From: an uncultured SAR116 cluster alpha proteobacterium
GTDB lineage: Bacteria; Pseudomonadota; Alphaproteobacteria; Puniceispirillales; Marisalimonadaceae
Direction: 5' to 3'
DNA: 64,000 bases
Assembly: GCA_902590245.1 (NCBI GenBank)
Contig: CACIWG010000005.1
Coordinates: 1-64,000 of the forward strand
Within the stretch, counting starts at the first letter, position 1. Every line of letters starts with the position of its first letter. This document shows, in pieces, positions 20,633-30,061 of the stretch. The position numbers were made by a program, and so were the translations under genes. The notes beneath the pieces were generated by a model. The model saw only the letters and a program-made list of their open reading frames with translations, did no database searches and was not told the DNA's origin.

Positions 20633-22045
20633 ATGTCAGAGAAAAAATATGATTTGGTTGTTATTGGAGCGGGTCCTGGAGGATACGTTGCTTCTATTGT
20701 AGCAGCACAAAAGGGAATGAAAGTTGCAAATATTGAAAAGAGGGAGACTTTAGGTGGCACATGCTTAAATGTAGGATGTATTCCTTCTAAAGCTTTGCTA
20801 CATGCATCAGAACAATATGAAAATAATGTAAAAAATAACGCTAATCTATCATGGGGAATCAAAACATCCAATGTAAGCATTGATGTACAGCAATTAATGA
20901 AAAAAAAATCAACTATTGTTGATGAATTAACAAAAGGTATTAACTTTCTATTTAATAAGAATAAAGTTGATAAATATATAGGTGAGGCTACTTTAATAAA
21001 CACAAATGAAATTCAGATTAAGGGAAAAGATAAGATTGAAAAAATATTTGCTGAAAAGATTATAATTGCTACTGGTTCTGAGCCTTCGAATTTAAAAAAT
21101 ATAAAAATTGATGAACAAAAAATTGTTACTTCAACAGGCGCTTTAGACTTAAAGTCTGTTCCCAAAAAAGTGATTGTGATTGGAGCTGGTGTAATAGGAT
21201 TAGAATTAGGGACTGTTTGGAGAAGATTAGGTTCAGAAGTCGAGGTTATTGAATTTCTACCTCGAGTTTTAAATGGTATGGATACTGAAGTATCAGATAA
21301 ATTTCATAAAATCCTTCTACAACAAGGATTAAAATTTAAATTAGAACATTCTGTAGAAAAGACATCTTTTATTAAAGATAAAGTACATGTTGAAATTAAA
21401 GACCTTAAAACTTCAAAAATAGATACAATAGAGGCAGATATCGTATTAGTTGCGGTTGGAAGAAGGCCTAATACAGATAATTTAGGTTTAGATAAAATTG
21501 GTGTAAAAGTGGATGAAAGAGGTTTTGTCGAAACAGATGATAATTTTAAAACATCTGTAGATAATATTTTTGCTATTGGTGATGTTATAAAAGGTCCTAT
21601 GTTAGCTCATAAAGCAGAAGAGGATGGTGTGGCATTAGTTGAATTAATTAATAAAGAAGCAGGTCATGTCGATTACAATCTTGTACCAAATATTATTTAT
21701 ACTGCTCCTGAAGTAGCATCAATAGGTAAAACAGAAGATGATCTAAAACAAGAAGAGATTTCATATAAAAAAGGGGTTTTTCCATTTACTGCTAACAGCA
21801 GAGCAAAAGCTATTGGTCATACAGAGGGATTTGTAAAAATTTTATCAGATAAAGAAACGGATAAAATTTTAGGTGCACACATAATAGGTCATGAAGCCGG
21901 AACAATTATACATGAATTAAGTGTTGCAATGGGCTTTGGCGCTTCTTCAGAAGATGTCGCGCGAATCTGTCATGGTCATCCTACAGTCAATGAGGCAATA
22001 AAAGAAGCAGCTTTAGCAACTTTTTCAAAAGCAATACATTCCTAA
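20633..22045 (+). CDS. lpd: Dihydrolipoyl dehydrogenase (E3)
   Basis: E3 reoxidises dihydrolipoyl groups and passes electrons to NAD+. The 470 residues show the FAD motif IGAGPGGYVAS, the redox disulfide Cys44/Cys49 in GGTCLNVGCIPSKALL, the NAD motif VIGAGVIGLELG, and the C-terminal active-site His-Glu pair in HGHPTVNEAIKEA. It starts five bases after sucB, so E3 is dedicated to or shared from this operon. Its stop codon lies within a terminator-like hairpin. Confidence 0.98.
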   Translation: MSEKKYDLVVIGAGPGGYVASIVAAQKGMKVANIEKRETLGGTCLNVGCIPSKALLHASEQYENNVKNNANLSWGIKTSNVSIDVQQLMKKKSTIVDELTKGINFLFNKNKVDKYIGEATLINTNEIQIKGKDKIEKIFAEKIIIATGSEPSNLKNIKIDEQKIVTSTGALDLKSVPKKVIVIGAGVIGLELGTVWRRLGSEVEVIEFLPRVLNGMDTEVSDKFHKILLQQGLKFKLEHSVEKTSFIKDKVHVEIKDLKTSKIDTIEADIVLVAVGRRPNTDNLGLDKIGVKVDERGFVETDDNFKTSVDNIFAIGDVIKGPMLAHKAEEDGVALVELINKEAGHVDYNLVPNIIYTAPEVASIGKTEDDLKQEEISYKKGVFPFTANSRAKAIGHTEGFVKILSDKETDKILGAHIIGHEAGTIIHELSVAMGFGASSEDVARICHGHPTVNEAIKEAALATFSKAIHS

Positions 22046-22060
22046 AATTAGGATATTTTT
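22040..22060 (+). terminator. Candidate rho-independent terminator after lpd
   Basis: TCCTA / TAGGA arms (22040-22044 and 22049-22053) with loop AAAT are followed by TATTTTT. The lpd stop codon TAA is within the hairpin, at 22043-22045. The stem is short (5 bp), so confidence is modest. It would end the long TCA operon before the convergent SMR gene. Confidence 0.4.
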
Positions 22061-22383
22061 GCTTCCATTTTACTAAATGAAACCAGAATTATAATTCCAA
22101 TAATTATGAAACTTAGTCCTATTAAAGCAAAAATATCAGGTTTTTCTCCAAATTTTATTGAAGAAATGAATGTTACAGCCGCAATGCCAACTCCTGACCA
22201 TATTGCATAAGTAATTCCTACAGGTATAGTTTTCATAGATAATATCATGAAGTAAAAAGCAATTCCGTAACCAATTATGACTAAAACAGATGGAGTTATT
22301 GCTGTAAATCCATTACTGCTCTTGAGTGATAATGTTCCAACAACCTCCCCTATAATGGCTATTATAAGATAAAAATATCCCAT
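22048..22383 (-). CDS. SMR-family multidrug/guanidinium-type exporter
   Basis: This 111-residue protein has four membrane helices and matches EmrE-like small multidrug resistance proteins. It has the essential helix-1 glutamate Glu13 (IIGEVVGTLSLK) and the diagnostic helix-3 motif GITYAIWSGVGIA. SMR proteins work as antiparallel dimers exporting cations or guanidinium in exchange for protons. The sequence is nearer the EmrE/Sug group than the paired-SMR group because it is single and complete. It is convergent with lpd, two bases apart. Confidence 0.9.
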   Translation of the reverse strand: MGYFYLIIAIIGEVVGTLSLKSSNGFTAITPSVLVIIGYGIAFYFMILSMKTIPVGITYAIWSGVGIAAVTFISSIKFGEKPDIFALIGLSFIIIGIIILVSFSKMEAKIS

Positions 22384-22458
22384 ATTTTCCTCTTTGATAA
22401 TATTGACACTTTAGTGATTATTATGTGAGTATATAACAAAATCATAGCAAATAAAATT

Positions 22459-23211
22459 ATGAAACCTAATATTAATTTTTATGAAGAAAGAAAAGATCTT
22501 GCAGCATCATTTAGATGGGCTGAAAGAATTAATTTGCATGAAGGAGTAGCAAACCATTTTAGTCTTGCAGTAAATGAAGATGGAACCGAATTTCTTATGA
22601 ATCCAAATATGTGGCATTTTTCACGTATTAAAGCTTCAGATTTATTACTTTTAAATGCAAATGATAAATCAGTTTTACAGAAAGAAAATCCTCCAGACGC
22701 TACTGCTTGGGGTTTGCATGGAGCTATACATAAAAATTGTAAGCACGCAAGATGTGTTATGCACGTTCATTCTATATATGCAACAGTTTTAGCGTCTTTA
22801 GAAGAGGATATGATCATCCCCCCTATAAATCAGATTTCCTGTCTTTTTTTTGGAAAACAAATTATTGATACAAAATATGGTGGTTTAGCGTTTGAAGAAG
22901 AAGGTCAAAGATGTTCAAATCTTTTGAAAGATGAAAGTTATACAACCATGATTATGGGTAATCATGGGCTATTGGTAATTGGTAGTAATGTTGCTGAAGC
23001 TTTCAATAGACTATTCTACTTTGAAAGGGCGGCAGAAGTTTATGTTAAAGCCTTACAAACTAAAAAACCTTTAAAAATTTTAGATGAAGTTATTGCTAAA
23101 AAAACTGCTGAAGAATTAAATAATGAAGAGTACCCTAATCCTGCAGGCACAGCATTTCTAAAAGAAATCAAAACAATTTTATCTAATGAAAATTCTGATT
23201 TTGATCAGTAA
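22459..23211 (+). CDS. Class II aldolase/adducin-family protein
   Basis: The 250-residue protein has the class II aldolase fold signature. Zinc ligands are His102 and His104 (CVMHVHS) and probably His169 (GNHGLL). The DATAWGLHGAIH segment and the ASLEED acidic region fit adducin-like members, which include fuculose-phosphate aldolases and decarboxylases. The substrate is not inferable. It stands alone on the plus strand, convergent with the following dehydrogenase and separated from it by five bases. There is no clear ribosome-binding site before the ATG. Confidence 0.85.
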   Translation: MKPNINFYEERKDLAASFRWAERINLHEGVANHFSLAVNEDGTEFLMNPNMWHFSRIKASDLLLLNANDKSVLQKENPPDATAWGLHGAIHKNCKHARCVMHVHSIYATVLASLEEDMIIPPINQISCLFFGKQIIDTKYGGLAFEEEGQRCSNLLKDESYTTMIMGNHGLLVIGSNVAEAFNRLFYFERAAEVYVKALQTKKPLKILDEVIAKKTAEELNNEEYPNPAGTAFLKEIKTILSNENSDFDQ

Positions 23212-23216
23212 CTTTT

Positions 23217-24104
23217 TTAATTAAAATTCTTTGCTATTAAACCACTTGTACATGCTGCATCTTCATTATGAAGATTTTGATCTAATCCTTTTTCTATATA
23301 CTTAATAGCTTGAGAAACAATATTAAGATGATTTTTATGTTTAATTGCATCTTCTTGCATTAATTTCATATCTTTTAAAGATGACTCAAGACCAAAAGTA
23401 GAAGATCCATCTAAACTATTATTATAAGCTTTTAAGATAGTTCCAGTTTTTAAATGAGCAACTTTGCAGGCGCCTGATGTGTCCATCATAATATCAAGGG
23501 CTTTTTCAAATTCAATTCCATTTTGGCTTGTTAATTTTAGTGCCTCTCCTAATGATTGCCAATAAACTAATAAAGGAAGGTTGATAGCAAGTTTCATGGC
23601 AGTTCCCTTCCCTATTTCGCCTAAATATTCATAACGTCTAAACAAATTATTGAAGAAAAAATCTAAAGAATCGATTTCACTTTTCTTGCCTCCCATTAAA
23701 CCAAGAAGTTGTCCATCTCTTGCTGGTTTAGTTGATCCACCAACTGGGCACTCAATAAAAGAACCATTTTGATTTAAGACTATATTGGACAGCTCTTTCA
23801 TGTAATCTACACTTGTAGTACTCATCTCAATTATAGTTTTGTTTTTCAAATCACAACTTTTAAATCCAGTCTTTGTTTCATAAATATTTTTTAAAGCGTC
23901 ATCATTACCTAATATAACAATAATAATGTCAACCTCATCGACTAAATCACTAACTTTTTTAAAAAATTTTCCACCTGACTTTATTAGGCCTTGAGAATTA
24001 GATTTTGTTCTGTTCCAAATTGAAAGATCATATTCCTTATCTATTAATCTTGCGCCTATTGCTTTTCCCATTTTCCCAGTTCCACAAAGTCCAATTTTTT
24101 TCAT
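23217..24104 (-). CDS. Beta-hydroxyacid dehydrogenase (3-HIBADH-like, NAD(P))
   Basis: Members of this family oxidise 3-hydroxy acids or reduce semialdehydes. The 295-residue protein has the Rossmann motif GLCGTGKMGKAIG and NRT after strand 2, suggesting NADP preference. It also has the substrate loop ECPVGGSTKPARDGQL and catalytic Lys171 (GKGTAMKLAINL). I place the start at 24104 (MKKIGLC) because AAAGGA lies about nine bases upstream; an in-frame start 57 bases earlier has an unlikely N terminus. A second family member is encoded at 50.7 kb. Confidence 0.88.
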   Translation of the reverse strand: MKKIGLCGTGKMGKAIGARLIDKEYDLSIWNRTKSNSQGLIKSGGKFFKKVSDLVDEVDIIIVILGNDDALKNIYETKTGFKSCDLKNKTIIEMSTTSVDYMKELSNIVLNQNGSFIECPVGGSTKPARDGQLLGLMGGKKSEIDSLDFFFNNLFRRYEYLGEIGKGTAMKLAINLPLLVYWQSLGEALKLTSQNGIEFEKALDIMMDTSGACKVAHLKTGTILKAYNNSLDGSSTFGLESSLKDMKLMQEDAIKHKNHLNIVSQAIKYIEKGLDQNLHNEDAACTSGLIAKNFN

Positions 24105-24197
24105 TCTTATTCCTTTTACAAAGTTTTTTTTATGCCTTGAAATTGAAATAATAATAACCAATTTAAACTTGTAATTACAATGCGAAAGGAAAAATTA

Positions 24198-26090
24198 ATG
24201 TCAAATATGGAAAAAAAATTTGAAGCGGATACCGGTAAGATTCTTGATATTGTAATTAATTCTCTTTACTCAGAAAGAGAGATATTTGTAAGAGAATTAA
24301 TTTCAAATGCATCAGATGCGATTGACAAGAAAAAATATTTAGCTTTAACAAATAAATCTATCAATGACACATCAGATCCTTTCGAAATAAAGATAGAAGT
24401 TAATAGTAAGGAAAATACTATAAAAGTAAGCGATAATGGCATTGGTATGGATGAAGAAGATCTTATAAATTCTCTTGGTACAATTGCCAGATCAGGAACA
24501 AAGGCATTTCTTGAACAATTTAATAAATCAAAGGATGATAAAAAAGAAGACGTAAACTTAATTGGTCAATTTGGTGTAGGGTTTTATGCTTCTTTTATGG
24601 TTGCAGATAAAGTTGAAGTTTTATCAAAAAAAGCTGGCACTGATAAGAGTTGGAAATGGATTTCTGATGGAAAAAGTGGTTATAACATAGAAAAAGGCGA
24701 GAAAACAAATTCTGGAACTGAGTTGATTTTACACCTTAAAAAAGATGCCAAGGAGTTTCTTGAAGGAACTAGAATTCAATTTGTAGTTAGAAAATATTCA
24801 GATCATATTTCTTATCCAGTCAAAATGTTAGAGGTGTCAAAAAAAGATGCCAAGGAAGAAATTATCAATGAAGCATCAGCTTTATGGACGAGAGCTCCAA
24901 AAGACATTAAAGAAAAACAATATGAAGATTTTTTCTCTCATATAGGTGCTGGTTTTGGTAAGCCATTATTAACAATGCATAATAATACGGAAGGTACCGT
25001 AAGTTACACAAACTTACTTTGTATTCCTTCATCAAAACCATTTGACCTGTTTAATCCTGATAGAAAATCAAGTTTAAAATTATATATTAATAGAGTATTT
25101 ATTACTGACAAATGTGACAATCTAATACCAGCATATTTAAGATTTGTTAAAGGTATAGTTGATACACAAGATATAGATCTAAATGTTAGTAGAGAGATGT
25201 TACAGAATAATCCAGCAGTTGCAAAAATTAGCAAGTCACTTGTTGGAAAAATTTTAAGAGAATTAAAAAAAATTGCTGACAAAGATAAGGCTAAATATAT
25301 TCAGTTTTGGAATGAATTTGGTCAAGTGTTAAAAGAAGGTTTGTATGAAGATCTTGAAAGAAAAGATACTTTACTAGAATTGGCAAGATTCTCAAATAAT
25401 GAAAATGATGATCTTGTTTCTTTAGATGATTATGTGAATGCAATGGACAAAAATCAAAAAGATATATACTACATTGCGGCTGACACAAAATCTCAAGCAT
25501 TATCAAGTCCACATCTTGAAGGTTTTAAATCTAAAGGAATTAAGGTCTTGGTAATGGCTGATCCTATAGATCAGTTTTGGTTGTCTATGGCAGGGCAATT
25601 TAAAGAAAAGAATTTTGTTTCAATCACTCAAGGAGAAATTGATCTGGACAATATTAAATCTGATAAAAAAGATCCAAAAAATAAAGATACAAAAAAAGAT
25701 GATGTAGATAAAAAATTTACAAATTTAATTGCTCATTTAAAAGCTTCATTAGGGCAAAATGTTAAAGATATTAGATTAACTTCTAAACTTACAGATAGTC
25801 CTGCTTGTTTAGTTGCAGATAAAGGTGATATGGATGTTGCAATGGAAAATCTAATGAAACAAAGAGATCCTAATTATCAAGGAGCACCTAGAATTCTAGA
25901 AATTAATCCTGAACATACATTAGTTGAAAAAATGAATAAGCTACTAAGTGATAAAAAACATAATAATCTCGTGGATGATGCTGGAACCCTTTTATTTGAA
26001 CAAGCACGAATGATGGAAGGAAAACTGCCTAGTGACCCTACCAAATTTGCTAAAATTATGAATAATTTTCTAGTAAAAGGTGTGAGCTAA
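24198..26090 (+). CDS. htpG: Molecular chaperone HtpG (Hsp90)
   Basis: HtpG is the bacterial Hsp90, an ATP-dependent dimeric chaperone. The GHKL ATPase motifs are clear: ELISNASDAIDK, DNGIGMDEEDL, and GQFGVGFYASFMV. The middle domain includes the catalytic-arginine region (NVSREMLQ), and the C-terminal dimerisation domain is complete. I chose the ATG at 24198 (MSNMEKKFEADTGK) since GAAAGGAAA precedes it; an ATG at 24180 is also in frame. The product has 630 residues. It is transcribed divergently from the upstream dehydrogenase. Confidence 0.97.
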   Translation: MSNMEKKFEADTGKILDIVINSLYSEREIFVRELISNASDAIDKKKYLALTNKSINDTSDPFEIKIEVNSKENTIKVSDNGIGMDEEDLINSLGTIARSGTKAFLEQFNKSKDDKKEDVNLIGQFGVGFYASFMVADKVEVLSKKAGTDKSWKWISDGKSGYNIEKGEKTNSGTELILHLKKDAKEFLEGTRIQFVVRKYSDHISYPVKMLEVSKKDAKEEIINEASALWTRAPKDIKEKQYEDFFSHIGAGFGKPLLTMHNNTEGTVSYTNLLCIPSSKPFDLFNPDRKSSLKLYINRVFITDKCDNLIPAYLRFVKGIVDTQDIDLNVSREMLQNNPAVAKISKSLVGKILRELKKIADKDKAKYIQFWNEFGQVLKEGLYEDLERKDTLLELARFSNNENDDLVSLDDYVNAMDKNQKDIYYIAADTKSQALSSPHLEGFKSKGIKVLVMADPIDQFWLSMAGQFKEKNFVSITQGEIDLDNIKSDKKDPKNKDTKKDDVDKKFTNLIAHLKASLGQNVKDIRLTSKLTDSPACLVADKGDMDVAMENLMKQRDPNYQGAPRILEINPEHTLVEKMNKLLSDKKHNNLVDDAGTLLFEQARMMEGKLPSDPTKFAKIMNNFLVKGVS

Positions 26091-26093
26091 AGC

Positions 26094-27326
26094 TTAAAAA
26101 ACTTTAAATTTCTTCTGAGTTATCAAATAAGCAATTAATATAAGTAAAGTTAATGCAATTATTGCATTAAGCTTTATAACTTGTTCAACGCCGATTAAAT
26201 TAATTATAAAAGATATGATTATCATGCCTATTGGTGCTAAACCTATACATGTTACTAAAACTCCAAAATTGTAACCCCTTTTACCTTTTTCTGCAGATCT
26301 GTAAGTTAAAGCTCCTTGCATAGTACTAAAACCAGATAAGCACATTCCACCTAAACATAAAAATAGAAAACCAATAATTAATGAACTACTTACAGAAAAT
26401 AAAAGCATTCCTACAAAAAAACCTATACAACCAATTAGAAAAAAAATTGATAATCTTTTTTGAGGTGAAATTTTAGCAATAATTAAAGCACCAATTAATG
26501 CGCCGACACCTTCTGATGAAGCTAAAAATCCAATCTCTGCCTCATTTAAATTTAAAATATTTTTTCCATACACAGGTATTAATGAAATAAGAGGGAACCC
26601 AAAAAGATTAAATACTAAGGTTACAATTAATAATAATTTAAGATTAATATCTTTGAAGGCATCAAAGATTATGGTTTTTAGACTTTTGAAAACTGAGATA
26701 AATTCATCAACAATATTTTTTTGTAATGTTGATGAAGCATTTGAATTTATACTAATCTTTTCAAAACATATTATTAAGCTTAAAGCTAAAAAATATAAAC
26801 TTGATATTATTAATAATAAACCTTCTAAATCAATTGCAACATATAAAAAGCCAGCCAACAGAGGGCCAATTAATCGTGTTGAATTATTAGATAAAGTTTC
26901 CATTGCTAATGAAGTACTTAAAAGTTTTTCAGTAATGTTCTCTGTTATAATTCTGCGTCTAACAGCTAAATCAATAACCCATGTGGTTCCATTTATAAAT
27001 GCTAATAAAAGAGCAAAAAATAAGTTAAAGTAATCAAAATTTTTAAGAAATACACATATTAATGTAAAAGAAAAAGATAAGGAATATAAAAATCTAACAA
27101 TCAAGATAGGAGAAATTTTCTCAGAAATAGAACCAATAATTAAGCCCAGCATGCTCATAGGAAGCATCCTAAATGCAAAAATTACAGTAATTAGGTAAGC
27201 TAATCCAAAGTCATTCAAAATATATAAACTAAGAGTTAGAAACTCCATAGCTCTTGCAATGCCAGTAAAGCATCCAGCTGTCCATAAATACCTAAAAGAT
27301 TGATTTTTAAAACACGAGAGTAGCAT
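26094..27326 (-). CDS. MFS transporter
   Basis: This 410-residue protein has about twelve hydrophobic segments. The motif GLIIGSISEKISPILIVRF between helices 2 and 3 resembles the MFS motif A region of EntS/MFS_3-like exporters. The substrate is unknown. Its ATG overlaps the stop of the upstream VOC gene by one base (TAATG), so the two are likely co-translated. It is convergent with htpG, three bases apart. Confidence 0.85.
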   Translation of the reverse strand: MLLSCFKNQSFRYLWTAGCFTGIARAMEFLTLSLYILNDFGLAYLITVIFAFRMLPMSMLGLIIGSISEKISPILIVRFLYSLSFSFTLICVFLKNFDYFNLFFALLLAFINGTTWVIDLAVRRRIITENITEKLLSTSLAMETLSNNSTRLIGPLLAGFLYVAIDLEGLLLIISSLYFLALSLIICFEKISINSNASSTLQKNIVDEFISVFKSLKTIIFDAFKDINLKLLLIVTLVFNLFGFPLISLIPVYGKNILNLNEAEIGFLASSEGVGALIGALIIAKISPQKRLSIFFLIGCIGFFVGMLLFSVSSSLIIGFLFLCLGGMCLSGFSTMQGALTYRSAEKGKRGYNFGVLVTCIGLAPIGMIIISFIINLIGVEQVIKLNAIIALTLLILIAYLITQKKFKVF

Positions 27327-27748
27327 TAATTTTTATCGATAAATTGATGAACCTCAACAATATTACCTTCTGGATCATAAAAGAAAATTTGATACCATTC
27401 TTTAGCAAAAGTTGTCCCATAATCAGCAAATTTAATATTATTTTTATTTAAAATTGTTTTAAAATCTTCAATGTCATCAGTTCTAAAAGCTATATGTCCT
27501 TTTTCGACGGGATTAATATGCTTTTTATTTTTCTCAGCAACGGTCAGATCTTTTTCTGCTAAATGTAATTGTATATTTCCATCTGTGACAAATTTAATTT
27601 TTCCGTCATACCCCTTATTTTGGTTTGCTTCAGTTCTTGGAAATTGTTGTTCAGGTATGGAATCCAATTTTAAAATATTTTTATAAAAATTATTTAATTC
27701 TTCAAGATTTTTAGATACCAGATTGATGTGATGAAAAGAAATTTTCAA
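27326..27748 (-). CDS. VOC-superfamily protein (glyoxalase/dioxygenase-like)
   Basis: The small metal-dependent VOC fold is visible as two beta-alpha-beta repeats: HHINLVSKNLEELNNFY near the N terminus and GHIAFRTDDIEDF in the second half, ending YDPEGNIVEVHQF. His, His and Glu at conserved places could bind a metal. Lyase, dioxygenase or resistance functions cannot be separated. The best start is a TTG at 27748 (MKISFHH), because GGAGG stands five bases upstream; a TTG at 27760 lies upstream of that site. It is coupled to the following MFS gene, so the pair may deal with one compound. Confidence 0.82.
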   Translation of the reverse strand: MKISFHHINLVSKNLEELNNFYKNILKLDSIPEQQFPRTEANQNKGYDGKIKFVTDGNIQLHLAEKDLTVAEKNKKHINPVEKGHIAFRTDDIEDFKTILNKNNIKFADYGTTFAKEWYQIFFYDPEGNIVEVHQFIDKN

Positions 27749-27833
27749 AAGAACCTCCAATTAATTTAGTTGAATACTTTTAATTTAAAAAAAAATGTTT
27801 AATTTAATATATATAATAAAAGGAATAATTGAT

Positions 27834-29027
27834 ATGCCAGATGAAAATAAATCAATAGAGACTTCAAGCTTAGTTCAAGATGATACTAATTCGGAAATAA
27901 GATCTTCTGTAGCTAAATTATGTCAAGATTTTCAAGGAGAATATTGGAGAAACTTAGATAGAGAACAAGCTTATCCTACAGAGTTTGTTCAATCGCTAAC
28001 GGATTCAGGCTTTTTAAGTGTCTTAATACCTGAGCAGTACGGTGGTTCTGGCCTAGGAATAACATCAGCATCGGTCATTCTTGAAGAAATACATCATCAA
28101 GGATGTAATGCAGCAGCATGTCATGCCCAAATGTATACTATGGGAACTGTTTTAAGGCACGGTTCTGATGAACAGAAGAAAAGTTATTTACCTGAAATAG
28201 CGAGTGGAAAATTAAGATTACAAGCATTTGGTGTAACAGAGCCTACTAGCGGAACTGATACAACCAGTTTAAGAACTACTGCAACAAAAGATGGTGATGA
28301 TTATATCATTAATGGACAAAAAATATGGACAAGTAGAGCTGAACATTCAGATTTAATGTTACTTTTAGCAAGAACTAAACCACTAAGTGAAGTTTCTAAA
28401 AAAACTGATGGCCTGTCTGTATTCTTATTAGATATGCAAAAAGCAAAAAATAATGGGTTAACAATTAAACCAATAAGAACAATGATGAACCATTCAACAA
28501 CTGAAGTTTTTTTTGATAATTTAAGAATACCTGCCGATAATTTGATCGGAGAAGAAAATAAAGGTTTTAGATATATTTTGTCTGGCATGAATGCGGAAAG
28601 AATACTTATTGCAGCCGAGTGTATCGGTGATGCTAAGTGGTTTACAAAAAAATCAACACAATACGCAAATGATAGACAAATATTTGGAAGATCAATAGGT
28701 CAAAATCAAGGGATACAATTCCCAATAGCTAGAGCTTATGCACAAATGAGAGCTGCAGAATTAATGGTATATCATGCTGCAAAATTATACGATGATGGTA
28801 AACCTATAGGAGAAGAGGCTAACACAGCAAAACTTTTAGCTGCTGATGCATCTTGGGCAGCTGCGGAAGCTTGTGTTCAAACTCATGGTGGTTTTGGTTT
28901 TGCAGAAGAGTATGATGTAGAAAGAAAATTTAGAGAAGCTAGACTATATCAAGTTGCACCAATATCAACTAACTTAATACTATCATATCTTTCAGAACAT
29001 GTTTTAGGGATGCAAAGATCATACTAA
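27834..29027 (+). CDS. Acyl-CoA dehydrogenase family protein
   Basis: This FAD enzyme introduces a double bond into acyl-CoA thioesters. The 397 residues include the FAD-binding FGVTEPTSGTDTTSLRTTA and WTSRAEHSDL segments. The C-terminal region THGGFGFAEEYDVERKFREAR is where family members carry catalytic and FAD-binding residues. The chain-length class is not inferable. I use the ATG at 27834 (MPDENKS), with AAAAGGA nine bases upstream; an earlier ATG at 27795 would add 13 hydrophobic residues. The stop abuts the convergent DUF4340 gene. Confidence 0.92.
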   Translation: MPDENKSIETSSLVQDDTNSEIRSSVAKLCQDFQGEYWRNLDREQAYPTEFVQSLTDSGFLSVLIPEQYGGSGLGITSASVILEEIHHQGCNAAACHAQMYTMGTVLRHGSDEQKKSYLPEIASGKLRLQAFGVTEPTSGTDTTSLRTTATKDGDDYIINGQKIWTSRAEHSDLMLLLARTKPLSEVSKKTDGLSVFLLDMQKAKNNGLTIKPIRTMMNHSTTEVFFDNLRIPADNLIGEENKGFRYILSGMNAERILIAAECIGDAKWFTKKSTQYANDRQIFGRSIGQNQGIQFPIARAYAQMRAAELMVYHAAKLYDDGKPIGEEANTAKLLAADASWAAAEACVQTHGGFGFAEEYDVERKFREARLYQVAPISTNLILSYLSEHVLGMQRSY

Positions 29028-30041
29028 TTATTTTTTAATTAAATCTTTAATATTCCAATTGAAGATTACAGAAGTATTTATGTTTGCTAAAAATTGATAA
29101 CCCTTGGTTTTTTTATTCAAATCATGGGCCTCATTTATAGTTTTAGGATTATTAGATTGAGCAGATATCTCAATCCAAGATTCTTCAGAGTCTTTTGATT
29201 TTTCTATAAATTTTAATTTTAAAATAAGACCATCTTTAAACTCATAAAAAATAATATTATTATTATTTTTTTTAATTTTATTTACTTTTCTAACATCGTA
29301 AAAATAAAAGGCGTCAATTACTTCAGCTACTTGCTTTAGTTTTTCTTCGTCAATTTTTAAATCTGGATTATTTTTTAAAGATAGTTTTCTATCTTTTGAT
29401 TCAATTTCAAAAATAATTTTTTTTCTTTTAACAGAGATTGAAGAAAGTTTTTCTTGATCTAATTTAAGTAATAAACTGTTAAACCAATCTGATTTTCCAG
29501 AGGGCATTCTCAATGCCCCTTTTAATAGATATGCTTGATTATCTTTATCATAACGAGCAAATTGACCGCCGCTTATTCCTCCTACAGTATTATCGATTTT
29601 ACCTAATAAAATAGATTTGAATATCTTCTGATCTTTAGTAAAAAAAGTTATTTTTGTTGCAGGCTCGTTATCATCATTATTTTCCTTGAATTTATCAATA
29701 GCAACCAAATTTAATTCATTATGTCTTTCAGGATTGTTTGTTTTCTTTTCTTCGATTCTTAATAAAGATAAACTTGTTATGAAACTTTCCCAAACATTCG
29801 CTTTAAAAGGATAGCCAGAAGTTTCAATAAATGAATTATTTTTATTAATTAATTCCATATCAAGATCTCTTCCTGTAATCTTTATTTTTTGTATGTCATT
29901 TAATTTAGACGGAAGATTTTCAATAAAAGTATTACCTCGCTCTGAAAAAAGATTTGAGTCTTTGTTTTTTAATACAGAATAGGATGCCAATCCCAGGAAA
30001 ATTGCAGTTACAATTGATAGCTTAGTAAAATTGCTTGTCAT
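29028..30041 (-). CDS. DUF4340 domain protein of a Gld-type ABC locus
   Basis: The 337-residue protein has one N-terminal membrane anchor (about residues 9-23). It is followed by a hydrophilic beta-rich region with repeated elements of the kind grouped as DUF4340, for example the SDWFNSLLLKL segment. The family has no assigned biochemical role but is repeatedly found beside GldG-like proteins. It is the last of four co-directional genes (ATPase, permease, GldG-like, this one), 20 bases after the GldG-like gene. It probably faces the periplasm. Confidence 0.75.
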   Translation of the reverse strand: MTSNFTKLSIVTAIFLGLASYSVLKNKDSNLFSERGNTFIENLPSKLNDIQKIKITGRDLDMELINKNNSFIETSGYPFKANVWESFITSLSLLRIEEKKTNNPERHNELNLVAIDKFKENNDDNEPATKITFFTKDQKIFKSILLGKIDNTVGGISGGQFARYDKDNQAYLLKGALRMPSGKSDWFNSLLLKLDQEKLSSISVKRKKIIFEIESKDRKLSLKNNPDLKIDEEKLKQVAEVIDAFYFYDVRKVNKIKKNNNNIIFYEFKDGLILKLKFIEKSKDSEESWIEISAQSNNPKTINEAHDLNKKTKGYQFLANINTSVIFNWNIKDLIKK

Positions 30042-30061
30042 AAAATATAATTCCTTAAATT

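Noticed and set aside
29022..29041. TAATTA-T5-TAATTA hairpin between the convergent acyl-CoA dehydrogenase and DUF4340 genes as a terminator
   Set aside because: The arms are only A/T and self-palindromic, expected by chance in such DNA, and would be too weak.
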